From NCBI GenBank assembly GCA_050733935.1, contig JBOHUC010000170.1, forward strand, positions 1-32,610: DNA of 32,610 nucleotides, in the 5' to 3' direction. Below are positions 1 through 8,416 of the stretch, piece by piece (position 1 is the first letter of the stretch; the number at the start of each line of letters is the position of its first letter). The position numbers and the translations under genes are program-made. The DNA comes from JBOHUC01 sp050733935 (GTDB taxonomy: Bacteria > Eisenbacteria > RBG-16-71-46 > DASYSL01). The notes beneath the pieces were generated by a model, which was not told where the DNA came from, ran no database searches, and worked only from the letters and a program-made list of their open reading frames with translations.

Positions 1-1798
1 GGATCGCGAGGGTCGAGTCCATGCCGACGTACGGCGAGAGCGCATCTCGGGCATCGAGAATGCGCTCGAGTCCCTTGGGGTCGTTGGGCGAGGAGTGCTG
101 GTCGAGGTACGCGCTCACCGCGTGTCCGGTGTACGCCGGAATCGCGTAGCTCGTCGCCGGATCGGAGAGAAAGACCCTACGCTCGCGATAGTGCGTGGAC
201 AGGAACGACAAGAGGTCGCGATACGGCTCGGGTCCCCGCGCCTCTTCGGTGGCAAGGAGCCGGTCGCGCTCGAGCACGACGCTTGCGGCCTGCTGTACCG
301 ACGGCACCAGCAGGAAAAGCGCCGCCACAACCCCCGCACCGGCGAGCGCACGAGCACGACCGTGTCCCCGCACGTACACTTCGCTGAGCCGGACGAAAAG
401 CAGAGCGACAATCGGAATCACGGGCGCAATCCAGATGAGCCGCATCGTGAGATAGCCGAGCTTCGCCTCGAGCACCGGAACGAGCCAGGGGTTGAAGACC
501 ATCGCGACCACCGCAGCGGGAACGAGCGCGAGGTAGATCGCTCCCGTCGAGATGTGCCGACGCGACCAGAGCCACGGTGCTGCTGCGAGGGCCACGACGA
601 GCCAGATCCCGTTCCACGCCCAAACCGCGGAGGGATCCACGACGAACAGTCTGTCCGTGAGGTGCAGGAGGCCCTGCGGCTCGGTGTGGATCACGTTCGA
701 CGGCCCGGTGGAGCTGCGCATTCGAAACACGAGGTACGGGCCGGCGAGCGCGACGAGGCCCGCGAACGCGCCCGCGAGCCGGCGAATCTCGGTGCCGTTC
801 CGCCGTGCGAGCGCGACCCCCACGGCGTAGATCCCGAGGCCGATCGCCAGGTAGAGCGAGTACCAGATGTGGATCGCGATCGCGGTCCACGCGGTGGCCC
901 AGAAGAGGCCGAGGCGCCGCACATGCCCGCGCTCCACGTAACGGACGAGCGCGGCGACCGCCAGGAGTGCGACCACTTCCCCGACGCGCGTCGAATAGAC
1001 CGCCTCGCGCAGCTCGGTGCCCCCGGGCCCGCCGCCGTAGAGGAGCGGGAACAGGACCGCCGCCATCACGCCCGTCATCCGGGATTCCGTGAGCGCGTAC
1101 GTCGAGGCGTAGATCGCGATCACGAACGTGGGGATGAGGACAAGCGGAAGGATCTGCCAGGTCGCGACCGGATCGACGTGCGAAGCGCGGGAGACGATCG
1201 CGACCCACGCGTGGTACAGGCCCTTCCGGGGATCCGCGCCGAACAACCCCGTGTCGACAAAGAAGGCATCCAGCGGAAACACCTCGCGCGTGTCGATCAT
1301 TCGGCGCAGCGTCGCGATGTGATCCGGCGAATCGGTGTTCGACATGAGCGGAGCCCCGAGCGTGCCGAACACCGCCGCCATGAGTAGCGCCCAGGCCGCA
1401 AGGAGCACCCACGGGAGGAGCCCGCGCGGATCCGGTGCCTGGACGGCCCGCGGCGGACGCACGCAGGCGAGCAGGAGCCCGATCAAGGGCAATGCCCACG
1501 TCCCCGCGCCGTAATCGAAGCGAAGCACGTGAGCCGTGAGCGCGAACGCGGAAGCGAGCCCGATCCCGAGCACGAAGCCGTAGGCCGTGCGGCCGGGCCA
1601 CTCGATCTCCCGCTCGACGAGAAGGAAGCGCAGGAGCATCGTGCCCGGCCAGAACGCGAGCGCGAGCACGGCGATCAGGACGCGAATCGGATCGCCGAAC
1701 GGCGCGCCGGCCGCGACCAATGCGTAGAGCGCGATCAGAACGGCGCCGGGGATGAGCCGCGCGCGCGCGAAGTCGAGTCCGGACAGGAACGTGTTCAT
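1..1798 (-). CDS. GT-C type membrane glycosyltransferase-like protein (3' end outside window)
   Basis: The gene reads from an ATG at 1798 off the left edge of the window, giving 599 codons without a stop. The product is strongly hydrophobic with many predicted membrane segments. Between two of them (about residues 155-200) is a loop containing SNTDSPDHIATLRRM and then FFVDTGLFGADPRKG; an acidic loop of this kind is typical of polytopic GT-C (PMT/ArnT-like) glycosyltransferases that use polyprenyl-phosphate sugars. Its ATG overlaps the TGA of the upstream gene (ATGA, 1795-1798), so the two are probably translationally coupled. It is the third gene of a flippase/GT-C/GT-C set. Sugar, donor and acceptor cannot be told from sequence, and the C-terminal part is missing. 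The frame and membrane nature are secure; the glycosyltransferase assignment is by general architecture only. Confidence 0.72.
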   Translation of the reverse strand, partial: MNTFLSGLDFARARLIPGAVLIALYALVAAGAPFGDPIRVLIAVLALAFWPGTMLLRFLLVEREIEWPGRTAYGFVLGIGLASAFALTAHVLRFDYGAGTWALPLIGLLLACVRPPRAVQAPDPRGLLPWVLLAAWALLMAAVFGTLGAPLMSNTDSPDHIATLRRMIDTREVFPLDAFFVDTGLFGADPRKGLYHAWVAIVSRASHVDPVATWQILPLVLIPTFVIAIYASTYALTESRMTGVMAAVLFPLLYGGGPGGTELREAVYSTRVGEVVALLAVAALVRYVERGHVRRLGLFWATAWTAIAIHIWYSLYLAIGLGIYAVGVALARRNGTEIRRLAGAFAGLVALAGPYLVFRMRSSTGPSNVIHTEPQGLLHLTDRLFVVDPSAVWAWNGIWLVVALAAAPWLWSRRHISTGAIYLALVPAAVVAMVFNPWLVPVLEAKLGYLTMRLIWIAPVIPIVALLFVRLSEVYVRGHGRARALAGAGVVAALFLLVPSVQQAASVVLERDRLLATEEARGPEPYRDLLSFLSTHYRERRVFLSDPATSYAIPAYTGHAVSAYLDQHSSPNDPKGLERILDARDALSPYVGMDSTLAI

Positions 1799-3942
1799 CG
1801 GGCCGCGGCCTCCGCGTCGCGCGTGAGGCGCCAGATCCGTGGCCCATAGCCGTGCACGTGCGTCCAGGGGCCTCCGCCGGGGCTCATGAAATCGAGATTG
1901 GGAGTGAGAGTTGTATCGATCATTGGCAGCCGATCGATCACATAGACGTCATGCCCGCTCGTGCGCGCGAAGTGCTCGAGCCAGGCGTAGCTCTCGGCGG
2001 AGAGCTGCAGGGTCGCGAGCTCATTGGCCGCCCGCCTCCGCGCTTCGAGGCTTTCCTTCGGGTATCCCCAGTTCGACGCGTAACCGTCGCCGCCCCACAC
2101 GAGCGGACGCGGACCGTGCACGAGGAGATCCCGAACGGGATCGTGGAACGGAGCACCCTGCGGGCTGGGTTCGGATTCGCCCTCCTCCGGGTTTACGGGG
2201 TCGGGACTCTGGGCTTCGAGGAACACGTCGCGCGGGGATGTGTTGGCGGCTATCCACGCATAGGCTTCCGCCGACCCGATGTCTGGTACGCGCTTGCCGA
2301 GATTTTCACGTCCGGGGTCGAGCGCGAACCCGGTCCACGCGACCGCACTCGTCGGGAGCGCAACCGCGAGTGCCGCGAGCGCGCGACGCGGCACCGTGGC
2401 CGCCACGGCGCCGGCAGGCAGCGCGAGTGCTAGGAACGCGAGGTTCACAAACTTGGTCTCGTTCCGCTGCACCATCGTGGTCGTGAGCGCGGCAGCCAGC
2501 AGGAAGAACATGGCAAGGGTCGCTTCGCGCCGGGGGCCGCCTTCGCTCAGGCCGCGCCACACAGCGGGAACCGCGAACACGAAATAGAGCGCCCCCGTCG
2601 CGACAATGGCCCACGCCATGTCGGGCCTTGGCTCGAGGCGTGGCCCCGTCCCCTGTTTGCCCGCGAGGACGGCGACGAGATACGGCAGCGCCAGTGTCAC
2701 GGCCACAGCCGCCGCGACGAGTGCGACCCGCAGGCGCTCCCCGCCGGCGCGCGCCACGAGCGCGCTCACCCAGATCGCACCGAGGAGCGCGAAAACCGCC
2801 GCGAACCCCACGAGCACGTGGAGCAGGAGCCCTGCGAGAATCGCGGCCCCGCCGGCGAGGATCGTACGCGCGCGACTGCGCCCGTCTTGCTCGCGCGCGC
2901 CGTTTCCGAACACGCGGAAGCAAAGGGCGGCGAGCATCGCGAGGAACGCGGCGTAGCCGAGGCCGAAGGCCGTCGGCGTGAGGAACTTGTCCGCGAAGCT
3001 CGCCATGCTCACGTGCGGATACGACCAGGTGAGCCCGCCGAGAACCGAGCTTGCCCCCTCTTCGAACGGGCGGACGAGGAGCTCGGTGCCGCGATCTCGC
3101 CCCACCGCCGTGCGCGCAAGGAAGAGGAGCCATCCGAGCGGATTGGTCGCGAGCACCGCGAACGCGAGCGCCCACACGCCCGCGGCGCGCTGCTGACGCT
3201 CGGGCGCGCCCGCTGCGCGGGCCCACGCTCGACCGAGCGAAACCACGAGCGCGCCCGAAGCGAAGGCGGAGAGACACGCCCAGCCCGCGAGCGCATCGAA
3301 CGCGCTCGATCCGCGCGGGGCGAGTGCCACGGTGAGGTCGAGCACGACGTGATACGCCCAGAAATAGAGGAGGCGGAATCCTGCAAACCACGGATCGTCG
3401 GGCGGGATGCCGACCTGGGCCACGCGTGCGGCGACCGCACCGTGGAACCATCCGTCGACGCGAAAGCGAAGCTCGGGGTTCGCGACGTAGATCACGGCCA
3501 CGACGAGGACCCACGCACCGAGCGCAAGAACCGCGACCCCGGGTCGGAATCCCGGTGCTTCGCCCGACGCTTCGCCGGTCGCCTGGCGCGCGGGCAGGAA
3601 CGCATGCGCGAGCCCGAGCGCCACGACGACGGCCCCGCCCCACCGGCCGACATCCTCGAGCGGCACGCCGCCGAGGAGGAGGAGCACACCGACGGCGAAC
3701 GACGCGAGACACGAGACGAGCACCGCGAGCCCGGCCTGCGCCCATGGATCGAAGCGCCGCAACCCGTGCGTGAGAACGTGTCCCGGCGCCCAACCGCACG
3801 CGAGCAGAGCCGGCACGAGAGCGACGAAGCGTCCGAAGCTCCACGCGTCGGGGACCGCGCGCGACGGCGTTCCGCCGGCCATGAGTGCGACGATTGCACC
3901 CACGCCCGCGATCCCAAGGCCCACGACGCGCCGGCTACTCAC
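1795..3942 (-). CDS. Large polytopic GT-C type membrane protein
   Basis: This 715-residue protein has a dozen or more hydrophobic segments. The first periplasmic-type loop (about residues 165-205) reads FRVDGWFHGAVAARV and then PPDDPWFAGF, an Asp-bearing loop like those of GT-C transferases. A hydrophilic C-terminal domain of about 200 residues follows the last helices, as is common for the extracytoplasmic domain of this fold. I chose the GTG at 3942: it has GGAG nine bases upstream and overlaps the TAG of the flippase gene by eight bases. A TTG ten codons earlier (3972) is possible but would overlap the flippase by 38 bp. The 3' end overlaps the next gene as ATGA. It probably transfers a sugar from a lipid carrier to a surface glycan or protein; the substrate is unknown. 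Confidence 0.72.
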   Translation of the reverse strand: MSSRRVVGLGIAGVGAIVALMAGGTPSRAVPDAWSFGRFVALVPALLACGWAPGHVLTHGLRRFDPWAQAGLAVLVSCLASFAVGVLLLLGGVPLEDVGRWGGAVVVALGLAHAFLPARQATGEASGEAPGFRPGVAVLALGAWVLVVAVIYVANPELRFRVDGWFHGAVAARVAQVGIPPDDPWFAGFRLLYFWAYHVVLDLTVALAPRGSSAFDALAGWACLSAFASGALVVSLGRAWARAAGAPERQQRAAGVWALAFAVLATNPLGWLLFLARTAVGRDRGTELLVRPFEEGASSVLGGLTWSYPHVSMASFADKFLTPTAFGLGYAAFLAMLAALCFRVFGNGAREQDGRSRARTILAGGAAILAGLLLHVLVGFAAVFALLGAIWVSALVARAGGERLRVALVAAAVAVTLALPYLVAVLAGKQGTGPRLEPRPDMAWAIVATGALYFVFAVPAVWRGLSEGGPRREATLAMFFLLAAALTTTMVQRNETKFVNLAFLALALPAGAVAATVPRRALAALAVALPTSAVAWTGFALDPGRENLGKRVPDIGSAEAYAWIAANTSPRDVFLEAQSPDPVNPEEGESEPSPQGAPFHDPVRDLLVHGPRPLVWGGDGYASNWGYPKESLEARRRAANELATLQLSAESYAWLEHFARTSGHDVYVIDRLPMIDTTLTPNLDFMSPGGGPWTHVHGYGPRIWRLTRDAEAAAR

Positions 3943-5452
3943 GGACCCACGCTCCGGCGAGCAGGCGCGCAAACGGCCAGTTCGAATCGCGCATCAAGCC
4001 CACGATCCCGGTTCCCGGCCCCACGATGCGCGCGAACAGAAGGTAGAGCGCGACGAATCCGATCGACAGGAGCCCTTCGCGCATCCACGGCTGCCACGTC
4101 GGATCGAGGCGCGGACCGATCGCGAATTCGAGGGTGAGGCAAAGCATCATGGCTGCGACGGCCGGAAGAACGGCGCGCACGACGAAACCGAACCGCCGCG
4201 CCGGGCTTCCCGCGAGGTGGGACGCTGCGTACGTCAGGAGACCGATGCCGTAGAGGAAATAACCCGCGCTTACGCCGAGCGCGACGCCGCTGAGCTTCCA
4301 TCCGGCCCCGAGGAATCCGAGGACGAGAATCACGTCGAGCAGAACCGCGCCCGCGGCCAGGGGCACGAGCCGCGTCTGGCGGCCGATCGCAATGATGTAG
4401 AACGACGGAATGGAGGCGAGCCCGAGGCCGATCGACCCGAAGAGAAGGATCGAGACCGCACCCGCACCGGGCAGGTACTGCGGCAGGAGCAGCCCGAGGA
4501 CGGGCTCGACCCAGAAGAACGTAGCTCCGACGAGGAACGGAAGGGTCCACGCGACCGCCGCGAGCGGACGCACGAGCTCGAGAGCGGTCGCGTCCGCGTC
4601 CTGAGTCCTCCGGTACTTCGTGATCATGCGCGGATAGAGGACGAACGACACGGATTCCGGCAGATACAGAAGGAGCGCCATGGCCATGAGCCCGACGCTG
4701 TAGAGACCGAGATCCTCGGTCGAGAGGAACTTGAGGATGAGCATCCTGTCCACCGTCTTGAGGACCGCCCCGGCGGCGGTGAACAGGAAGATCGGGAAGC
4801 CCACGATGAGAAGTCGGCGCGTCCATTCGTTGAGGTCGAATCCGAACGGCACAACGTCGCCGCCGCGGCGGCGCGCGTACACGAGCGCGACGACCTGCCC
4901 GAGGAGCCAGCCCCAGAGGAGGCCCCAGAGTCCGATCCAGAGAACGAGGAGAAGCCCGGCAATGCCGCCGACCAGGGCCTGGAGCGAGAGCGTCTTGCTT
5001 ACCTCACCTATTCGCCCGTGCGACCGTAGAATGGTGCAGAAGTAGAAAACGATCTCTTGCAGGAGAACTGCGACCAGCATGATCGCGACACCAGGGAGGC
5101 CCCAGCCCTCGCCGAGCCGGCGGGGCCGGATGAGCATGTAGACGATGACACCGAGGGAGAACACCGACCACAGGAGCATCATGCCGGAGAGTCCGCCCCG
5201 CTTGAGCCGCTCGGTCTTCTCGGGTGGATCGGACGCGATCGAGCCCGGGACCTCCTGGTCGAGGCCCTGCTGCAGGCCGAGCTGGCTCAGGAGCCCGTAG
5301 TCGAGCACCAACAGAAGCGCGTTCCACGATCCGTACGCCGCCGGACCGAGAATGCGGGCCGCGATCAGACCGCGGAACAGCTGGACGAAGCGGGACAGGT
5401 AGCCGCTCAACGCGATGCCGGCCGTGTCCCGAACGAAACGAGGTGGTGCCAA
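3935..5452 (-). CDS. Wzx-type polysaccharide flippase (MOP/MATE superfamily)
   Basis: This is an integral membrane protein of 505 residues with about 12-14 hydrophobic segments. It has the N-terminal pattern of polysaccharide-biosynthesis flippases: a helix, then FVQLFRGLIAARILGPAAYG and LDYGLLSQLGLQQGL, the usual 'ARxLGPxxYG' signature. Members move undecaprenyl-linked oligosaccharides across the inner membrane. The TTG at 5452 is preferred because AAGGAG lies just before it and the family normally starts close to this point; an ATG at 5530 would add 26 arginine-rich residues without family resemblance. It leads a minus-strand group with two GT-C proteins and is divergent from the epimerase gene. 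A second, only distantly similar flippase lies at 10542-12167, so the region may handle two lipid-linked substrates. Confidence 0.85.
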   Translation of the reverse strand: MAPPRFVRDTAGIALSGYLSRFVQLFRGLIAARILGPAAYGSWNALLLVLDYGLLSQLGLQQGLDQEVPGSIASDPPEKTERLKRGGLSGMMLLWSVFSLGVIVYMLIRPRRLGEGWGLPGVAIMLVAVLLQEIVFYFCTILRSHGRIGEVSKTLSLQALVGGIAGLLLVLWIGLWGLLWGWLLGQVVALVYARRRGGDVVPFGFDLNEWTRRLLIVGFPIFLFTAAGAVLKTVDRMLILKFLSTEDLGLYSVGLMAMALLLYLPESVSFVLYPRMITKYRRTQDADATALELVRPLAAVAWTLPFLVGATFFWVEPVLGLLLPQYLPGAGAVSILLFGSIGLGLASIPSFYIIAIGRQTRLVPLAAGAVLLDVILVLGFLGAGWKLSGVALGVSAGYFLYGIGLLTYAASHLAGSPARRFGFVVRAVLPAVAAMMLCLTLEFAIGPRLDPTWQPWMREGLLSIGFVALYLLFARIVGPGTGIVGLMRDSNWPFARLLAGAWVRE

Positions 5453-5535
5453 GACTCTCCTTGCGCCAGCGCGAAGAACGGAACGATGTCCGCGCTCCAC
5501 GGGGGGACGGCGCCTGGGCGCACCGCGCATGGCTC

Positions 5536-5565
5536 TTGTCGCGCGATCGCTCCGACGTTTACGAT
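5536..5565 (+). promoter_or_regulatory. Candidate sigma70-type promoter for the epimerase-aminotransferase pair
   Basis: TTGTCG (5536-5541) and TACGAT (5560-5565) are separated by 18 bases in the 210-bp divergent spacer between the flippase and epimerase genes. Each matches the consensus at four of six positions. It would start a transcript about 90 bases before the GTG at 5663. This is pattern-based only; I found no equally good counterpart for the leftward flippase operon. Confidence 0.35.
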
Positions 5566-5662
5566 GGTTCGGGTCGCGGCGACGCTTTGCCGCGTCCGCT
5601 TCCGACGATCACCCGACGATCGGGGCCCTCGGCCCGATCCCGTTCCCTCGTTCGAGGCTTTC

Positions 5663-6661
5663 GTGTCCGAATCCCCCACCCGGCTCCCGGTCGTCGTCAC
5701 CGGTGGCGCGGGTTACATCGGATCCGTCACTGTCGGGCGCCTGCTCGCGGCCGGACGTTCCGTCCGCGTTCTCGACTCGATGATGTTCGGCGACGACGCG
5801 CTTGCGAACGTGCGCGCGCATCCTTCGCTCGAGGTCCGGCGCGGCGACATCCGCGACGCGGACGCCGTGGCTGAAACTCTCCGCGGCGCCGGTGCGGTGC
5901 TCCATCTCGCCGGGCTCGTCGGCGATCCGGCGTGCGCGCTCGATCCCGCGCTGACCCGCGCGGTGAACGTGACCTCGACCGGCGTCCTCGCCCGCGCCGC
6001 ACGCGCGGCCGGGGTGTCGCGCGTCGTGTTCGCGTCCACCTGCTCGGTCTACGGTGCGGCCGGCGATGCCTGGCTCGACGAGGATTCGCCGACCGGACCG
6101 GTGTCGCTCTACGCCGAATCGAATCTCGAGTCGGAGCGCGAGCTGCGCGACCTCCTCGAGGGCAGCGGTGTCGGACTCTCGATCCTCCGCTTCGCGACGG
6201 TCTTCGGCGTGTCGCCGCGCATGCGCTTCGACCTCGTCGTGAACCTGTTGACCGCGCGCGCGAGCCGCGAGCGCGCGATCGAAGTCCATGGCGGCGACCA
6301 GTGGCGCCCGCAGGTCCACGTCGACGACGTCGCGACCGCACTTCTCCTCGCGCTCGATCATCCGCGCGCGGTCGGCGGCGTGTTCAACGTCGGCAGCGAC
6401 GCGCTCAACCTCCGCATCGCCGCCCTCGCCGAGGAGATTGCGGCCCGCTTCGCGGGCACCGCGCTCTCGGTGAGTCCGACGCGCGATCCGCGCTCGTATC
6501 GCGTGTCGTTCCGGCGCATTCAGGACACGCTCGGCTTCACCGCACGCCATTCCCTCGATTTTGGCATCTCCGAGATCGCGGGCTTCCTCAATCACGGCCA
6601 GGACGTCGACTGGCGGGCCGCACGCTACTCGAACGTTCGCACGCTCGAGGCTTCGCTCTGA
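5663..6661 (+). CDS. NAD-dependent epimerase/dehydratase (extended SDR), atypical YxxxN site
   Basis: The protein has 332 residues. The NAD-binding Rossmann motif VTGGAGYIG lies at residues 12-20, a GDIRDADAV stretch at about 61-69, HLAGLVGDP at 81-89 and the catalytic Ser/Thr region FASTCSVYG at 123-131. The active-site Tyr is Y150, but the partner usually seen as Lys in YxxxK is Asn (YAESN, residues 150-154; codon AAT). The substrate-binding part is normal (RFATVFGVS; WRPQVHVDDVA). I chose the GTG at 5663 because GAGG lies five bases upstream and the Rossmann motif then falls at the usual distance. Such enzymes epimerise, dehydrate or reduce nucleotide sugars; the following DegT aminotransferase suggests an amino- or deoxy-sugar route. 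The changed lysine leaves the chemistry uncertain. Confidence 0.88.
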   Translation: MSESPTRLPVVVTGGAGYIGSVTVGRLLAAGRSVRVLDSMMFGDDALANVRAHPSLEVRRGDIRDADAVAETLRGAGAVLHLAGLVGDPACALDPALTRAVNVTSTGVLARAARAAGVSRVVFASTCSVYGAAGDAWLDEDSPTGPVSLYAESNLESERELRDLLEGSGVGLSILRFATVFGVSPRMRFDLVVNLLTARASRERAIEVHGGDQWRPQVHVDDVATALLLALDHPRAVGGVFNVGSDALNLRIAALAEEIAARFAGTALSVSPTRDPRSYRVSFRRIQDTLGFTARHSLDFGISEIAGFLNHGQDVDWRAARYSNVRTLEASL

Positions 6662-7884
6662 GCCGGGACCTCGCGCCGTCCGCGTCGCCCGGGCCGCTCG
6701 CCGCCGACGGCGGCTCACCGGTCCGCTCTTCGTTCCTGCCGGTCGCGCTGCCCTCGATCGGCGACGCCGAGAAGCGCGCCGTCCTCGAGACGCTCGACTC
6801 GGGCTGGATCACGACCGGCCCGAAGTCGATCGAGCTCGCACGTCGCATTGCCGAAGCCTCGGGCGCGCGGCAGGGACTCGCGCTGAGCTCCTGCACCGGT
6901 GCGCTTCACCTGGCACTCGCGGCCTGGGGCCTCGGTCCCGGCGACGAGGTGATCACCTCCACCTGGACGTTCGCCTCGACTGCGAACGTCGTGCTCCACA
7001 CGGGTGCTAAGGTCGTGCTCGTCGACGTCGATCCCGCAACGCTCAACCTGGATCCCGCCCGCGTCGAGGCTGCGATCACGCCCCGGACGAAGGCCGTGAT
7101 CGCGGTCGATTTCGCCGGACACCCGGCCGACTACGCCGCACTCCGGCCGCTGTGCGAGCGACACGGTCTCAAGCTGCTCGCGGACTCGGCCCACGCGTTC
7201 GGCGCCTCCTTCGACGGCCGGCCCGTCGGCACGCTCGCCGACGCGACGTGCTTCTCGTTCTACGCGATCAAGAACATCACGACCGGCGAAGGCGGCTGCC
7301 TCGTCTCGGACGACGCCGACTTCCTCGGCCGCGCCCAGATCCTCTCCCTCCACGGCATCTCGAAGGACGCCTGGAAGCGCTACTCGAGCGCGGGCTCGTG
7401 GTACTACGAGGTCACGGCCCCGGGCTTCAAGTACAACCTGACCGACCTCGCGGCCGCACTCGGGCTCGCACAGCTCGAGCGCTTCACGGACTTCGACGCA
7501 CGCCGCCAGGTGATCGCCCGCCTCTACGACGAAGCGTTCGCCGAGGTCGAGGAAGTCGCGCGGCCGTCCGTCCGCTCCAACGTTCACCACGCGCGTCACC
7601 TGTACACGCTCGTTCTCGACCTCGCCCGGCTCACCGTCGACCGCGCACGCTTCCTCGAGCTCCTCAAGGCCGAGAACATCGGTACGACCGTGAACTTCAT
7701 TCCGGTCCACAAGCACCCCTACTACCGCGACACGCTCGGATTCCGTGCCGCCGACTTCCCGGTCGCCGAGCGGATCTTCCCGGGCATCTTCACGCTCCCG
7801 ATCTATCCGCGCATGACCGACGCGGACATCGACGACGTCGTTCGCGCGATCCGAAAGGTGCTGCACCACACGCGGCGTTCCTGA
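6658..7884 (+). CDS. DegT/DnrJ/EryC1-family PLP sugar aminotransferase, apparent CTG start
   Basis: From the proposed start the product has 408 residues. The family hallmarks are present: LPSIGDAEKRAVLETLDSGW then TTGPK at about residues 33-57, a cofactor-binding SSCTGALHLAL, VITSTWTFASTAN, and the PLP-binding lysine K205 in YAIKNITTGEGG. The C-terminal part (NFIPVHKHPYY; PIYPRMTDADIDDVV) is also standard. DegT enzymes transaminate 3- or 4-keto nucleotide sugars, matching the epimerase immediately upstream. No ATG, GTG or TTG lies in frame between the conserved N-terminus and a point deep inside the upstream gene. The CTG at 6658 overlaps the epimerase TGA as CTGA and has GAGG seven bases upstream. 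The first canonical in-frame codon downstream, a GTG near 6949, would delete the conserved N-terminal part. Function is confident; the start is inferred. Confidence 0.88.
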   Translation: MSRDLAPSASPGPLAADGGSPVRSSFLPVALPSIGDAEKRAVLETLDSGWITTGPKSIELARRIAEASGARQGLALSSCTGALHLALAAWGLGPGDEVITSTWTFASTANVVLHTGAKVVLVDVDPATLNLDPARVEAAITPRTKAVIAVDFAGHPADYAALRPLCERHGLKLLADSAHAFGASFDGRPVGTLADATCFSFYAIKNITTGEGGCLVSDDADFLGRAQILSLHGISKDAWKRYSSAGSWYYEVTAPGFKYNLTDLAAALGLAQLERFTDFDARRQVIARLYDEAFAEVEEVARPSVRSNVHHARHLYTLVLDLARLTVDRARFLELLKAENIGTTVNFIPVHKHPYYRDTLGFRAADFPVAERIFPGIFTLPIYPRMTDADIDDVVRAIRKVLHHTRRS

Positions 7885-7899
7885 CGCGCGCTCGCTCAG

Positions 7900-8017
7900 G
7901 GCGGAGGCGTCGGGCTCTCCGCGGCTCGGAGAAACGTCGGCTCGCTGAGGCGCTTGAGCCCGCTGCGGGATCCGAGGCCGAGCCTCCACTCGCCGCCGAG
8001 AGCCCGACACCTCCGCC
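7900..8017 (+). repeat. 118-bp palindromic element, copy 1 (sense to the upstream aminotransferase gene)
   Basis: Terminal arms 7900-7919 and 7998-8017 are inverted repeats of 20 bases with one G/T-type mismatch. The core includes GGCTCGGAGAA, CGTCGGCTCG and GCGGGATCCGAGG. It begins 15 bases after the aminotransferase stop codon. The reverse complement of 8299-8416 is the same element with the same total length. Folded as RNA it would make a long hairpin with inner branches; no T-tract follows. It could be a transcription terminator, an mRNA 3'-end stabiliser or a REP/MITE-like mobile palindrome. Confidence 0.75.
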
Positions 8018-8134
8018 TCACGAGACACTGTCCGGCAGCGAGGCAGGCGGGTCGGACCTTTCCGCCAGTCGGCGGCCGGTCGCGCGGCGTTTCGCCCTCG
8101 TCCCGCACACGCTCCGGAGCCCGGACCCGCCCAA

Positions 8135-8265
8135 CCTGCTTTGCCATCAACCTGCTGTGCAGCAACCTCACCGGGGACAACTTGCCCTGGGGCAACCTGC
8201 TGTGTAGCAACCTCACTGGGGCCAACTTGCCCTGGGGCAACCTGCCGTGCGGCAACCTCGCTGCA
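8135..8265 (+). repeat. 15-bp-period array (CAACYT units, 45-bp higher-order repeat)
   Basis: Units of 15 bases beginning CAACCT or CAACTT follow each other without gaps from about 8149, with an imperfect first unit at 8132. A 45-bp block (8153-8197) is repeated at 8198-8242 and begins a third time at 8243. Read on the plus strand the units encode pentapeptides of the type N-L-x-x-x (for example NLLCS, NLTGD, NLPWG), resembling pentapeptide repeats. The same bases also form small perfect or near-perfect palindromes: TGCTGTGCAGCA, TGCCCTGGGGCA and TGCCGTGCGGCA. There is no plausible start or enclosing gene. It is either a decayed pentapeptide-repeat fragment or a structured non-coding repeat; a related copy lies at 25112-25165. 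Confidence 0.7.
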
Positions 8266-8298
8266 ACGACCCCCAGGAAACTGCCGGCCCTGCGTTCG

Positions 8299-8416
8299 TG
8301 ACGGAGGGCGGGGCTCTCCCCGGCGAGTGGGAGGCTCGCCTCGGATCCCGCGTCAGGCCCGAGCGTCTCGCCGAGCCGACGGTTCTCCGAGCCGGCGAGA
8401 GCCCCGCCCTCCGTCA
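8299..8416 (-). repeat. 118-bp palindromic element, copy 2 (sense to the minus-strand gene at 8445-9452)
   Basis: Arms 8299-8318 and 8397-8416 are perfect 20-base inverted repeats. In the minus-strand orientation the element begins 28 bases after the stop of the LPG-synthase-like gene. Its core matches copy 1 closely. The arms differ between copies at several positions, with compensating changes on the opposite arm, so pairing is preserved while sequence drifts. No T-tract follows. Confidence 0.75.

Noticed and set aside
2818..4137. Long plus-strand frame of 439 codons antisense to the GT-C and flippase genes
   Set aside because: Extremely Arg/Glu-rich with no recognisable motif; the opposite strand encodes coherent membrane proteins.
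5932..6657. N-terminal extension of the DegT protein back into the epimerase gene
   Set aside because: The extension would overlap the epimerase over 700 bases, is Arg-rich and has no counterpart in the family; a CTG start at the junction explains the data better.
8135..8265. CRISPR-like array
   Set aside because: Units are contiguous 15-mers without unique spacers, and no cas genes are present.
7954..8301. Plus-strand frame ending in nine N-L-x-x-x pentapeptides as a pentapeptide-repeat protein gene
   Set aside because: The upstream half lies inside the palindrome and is Arg/Pro-rich, there is no ribosome site, and the first repeat unit is out of frame by one base. Reported as a repeat instead.
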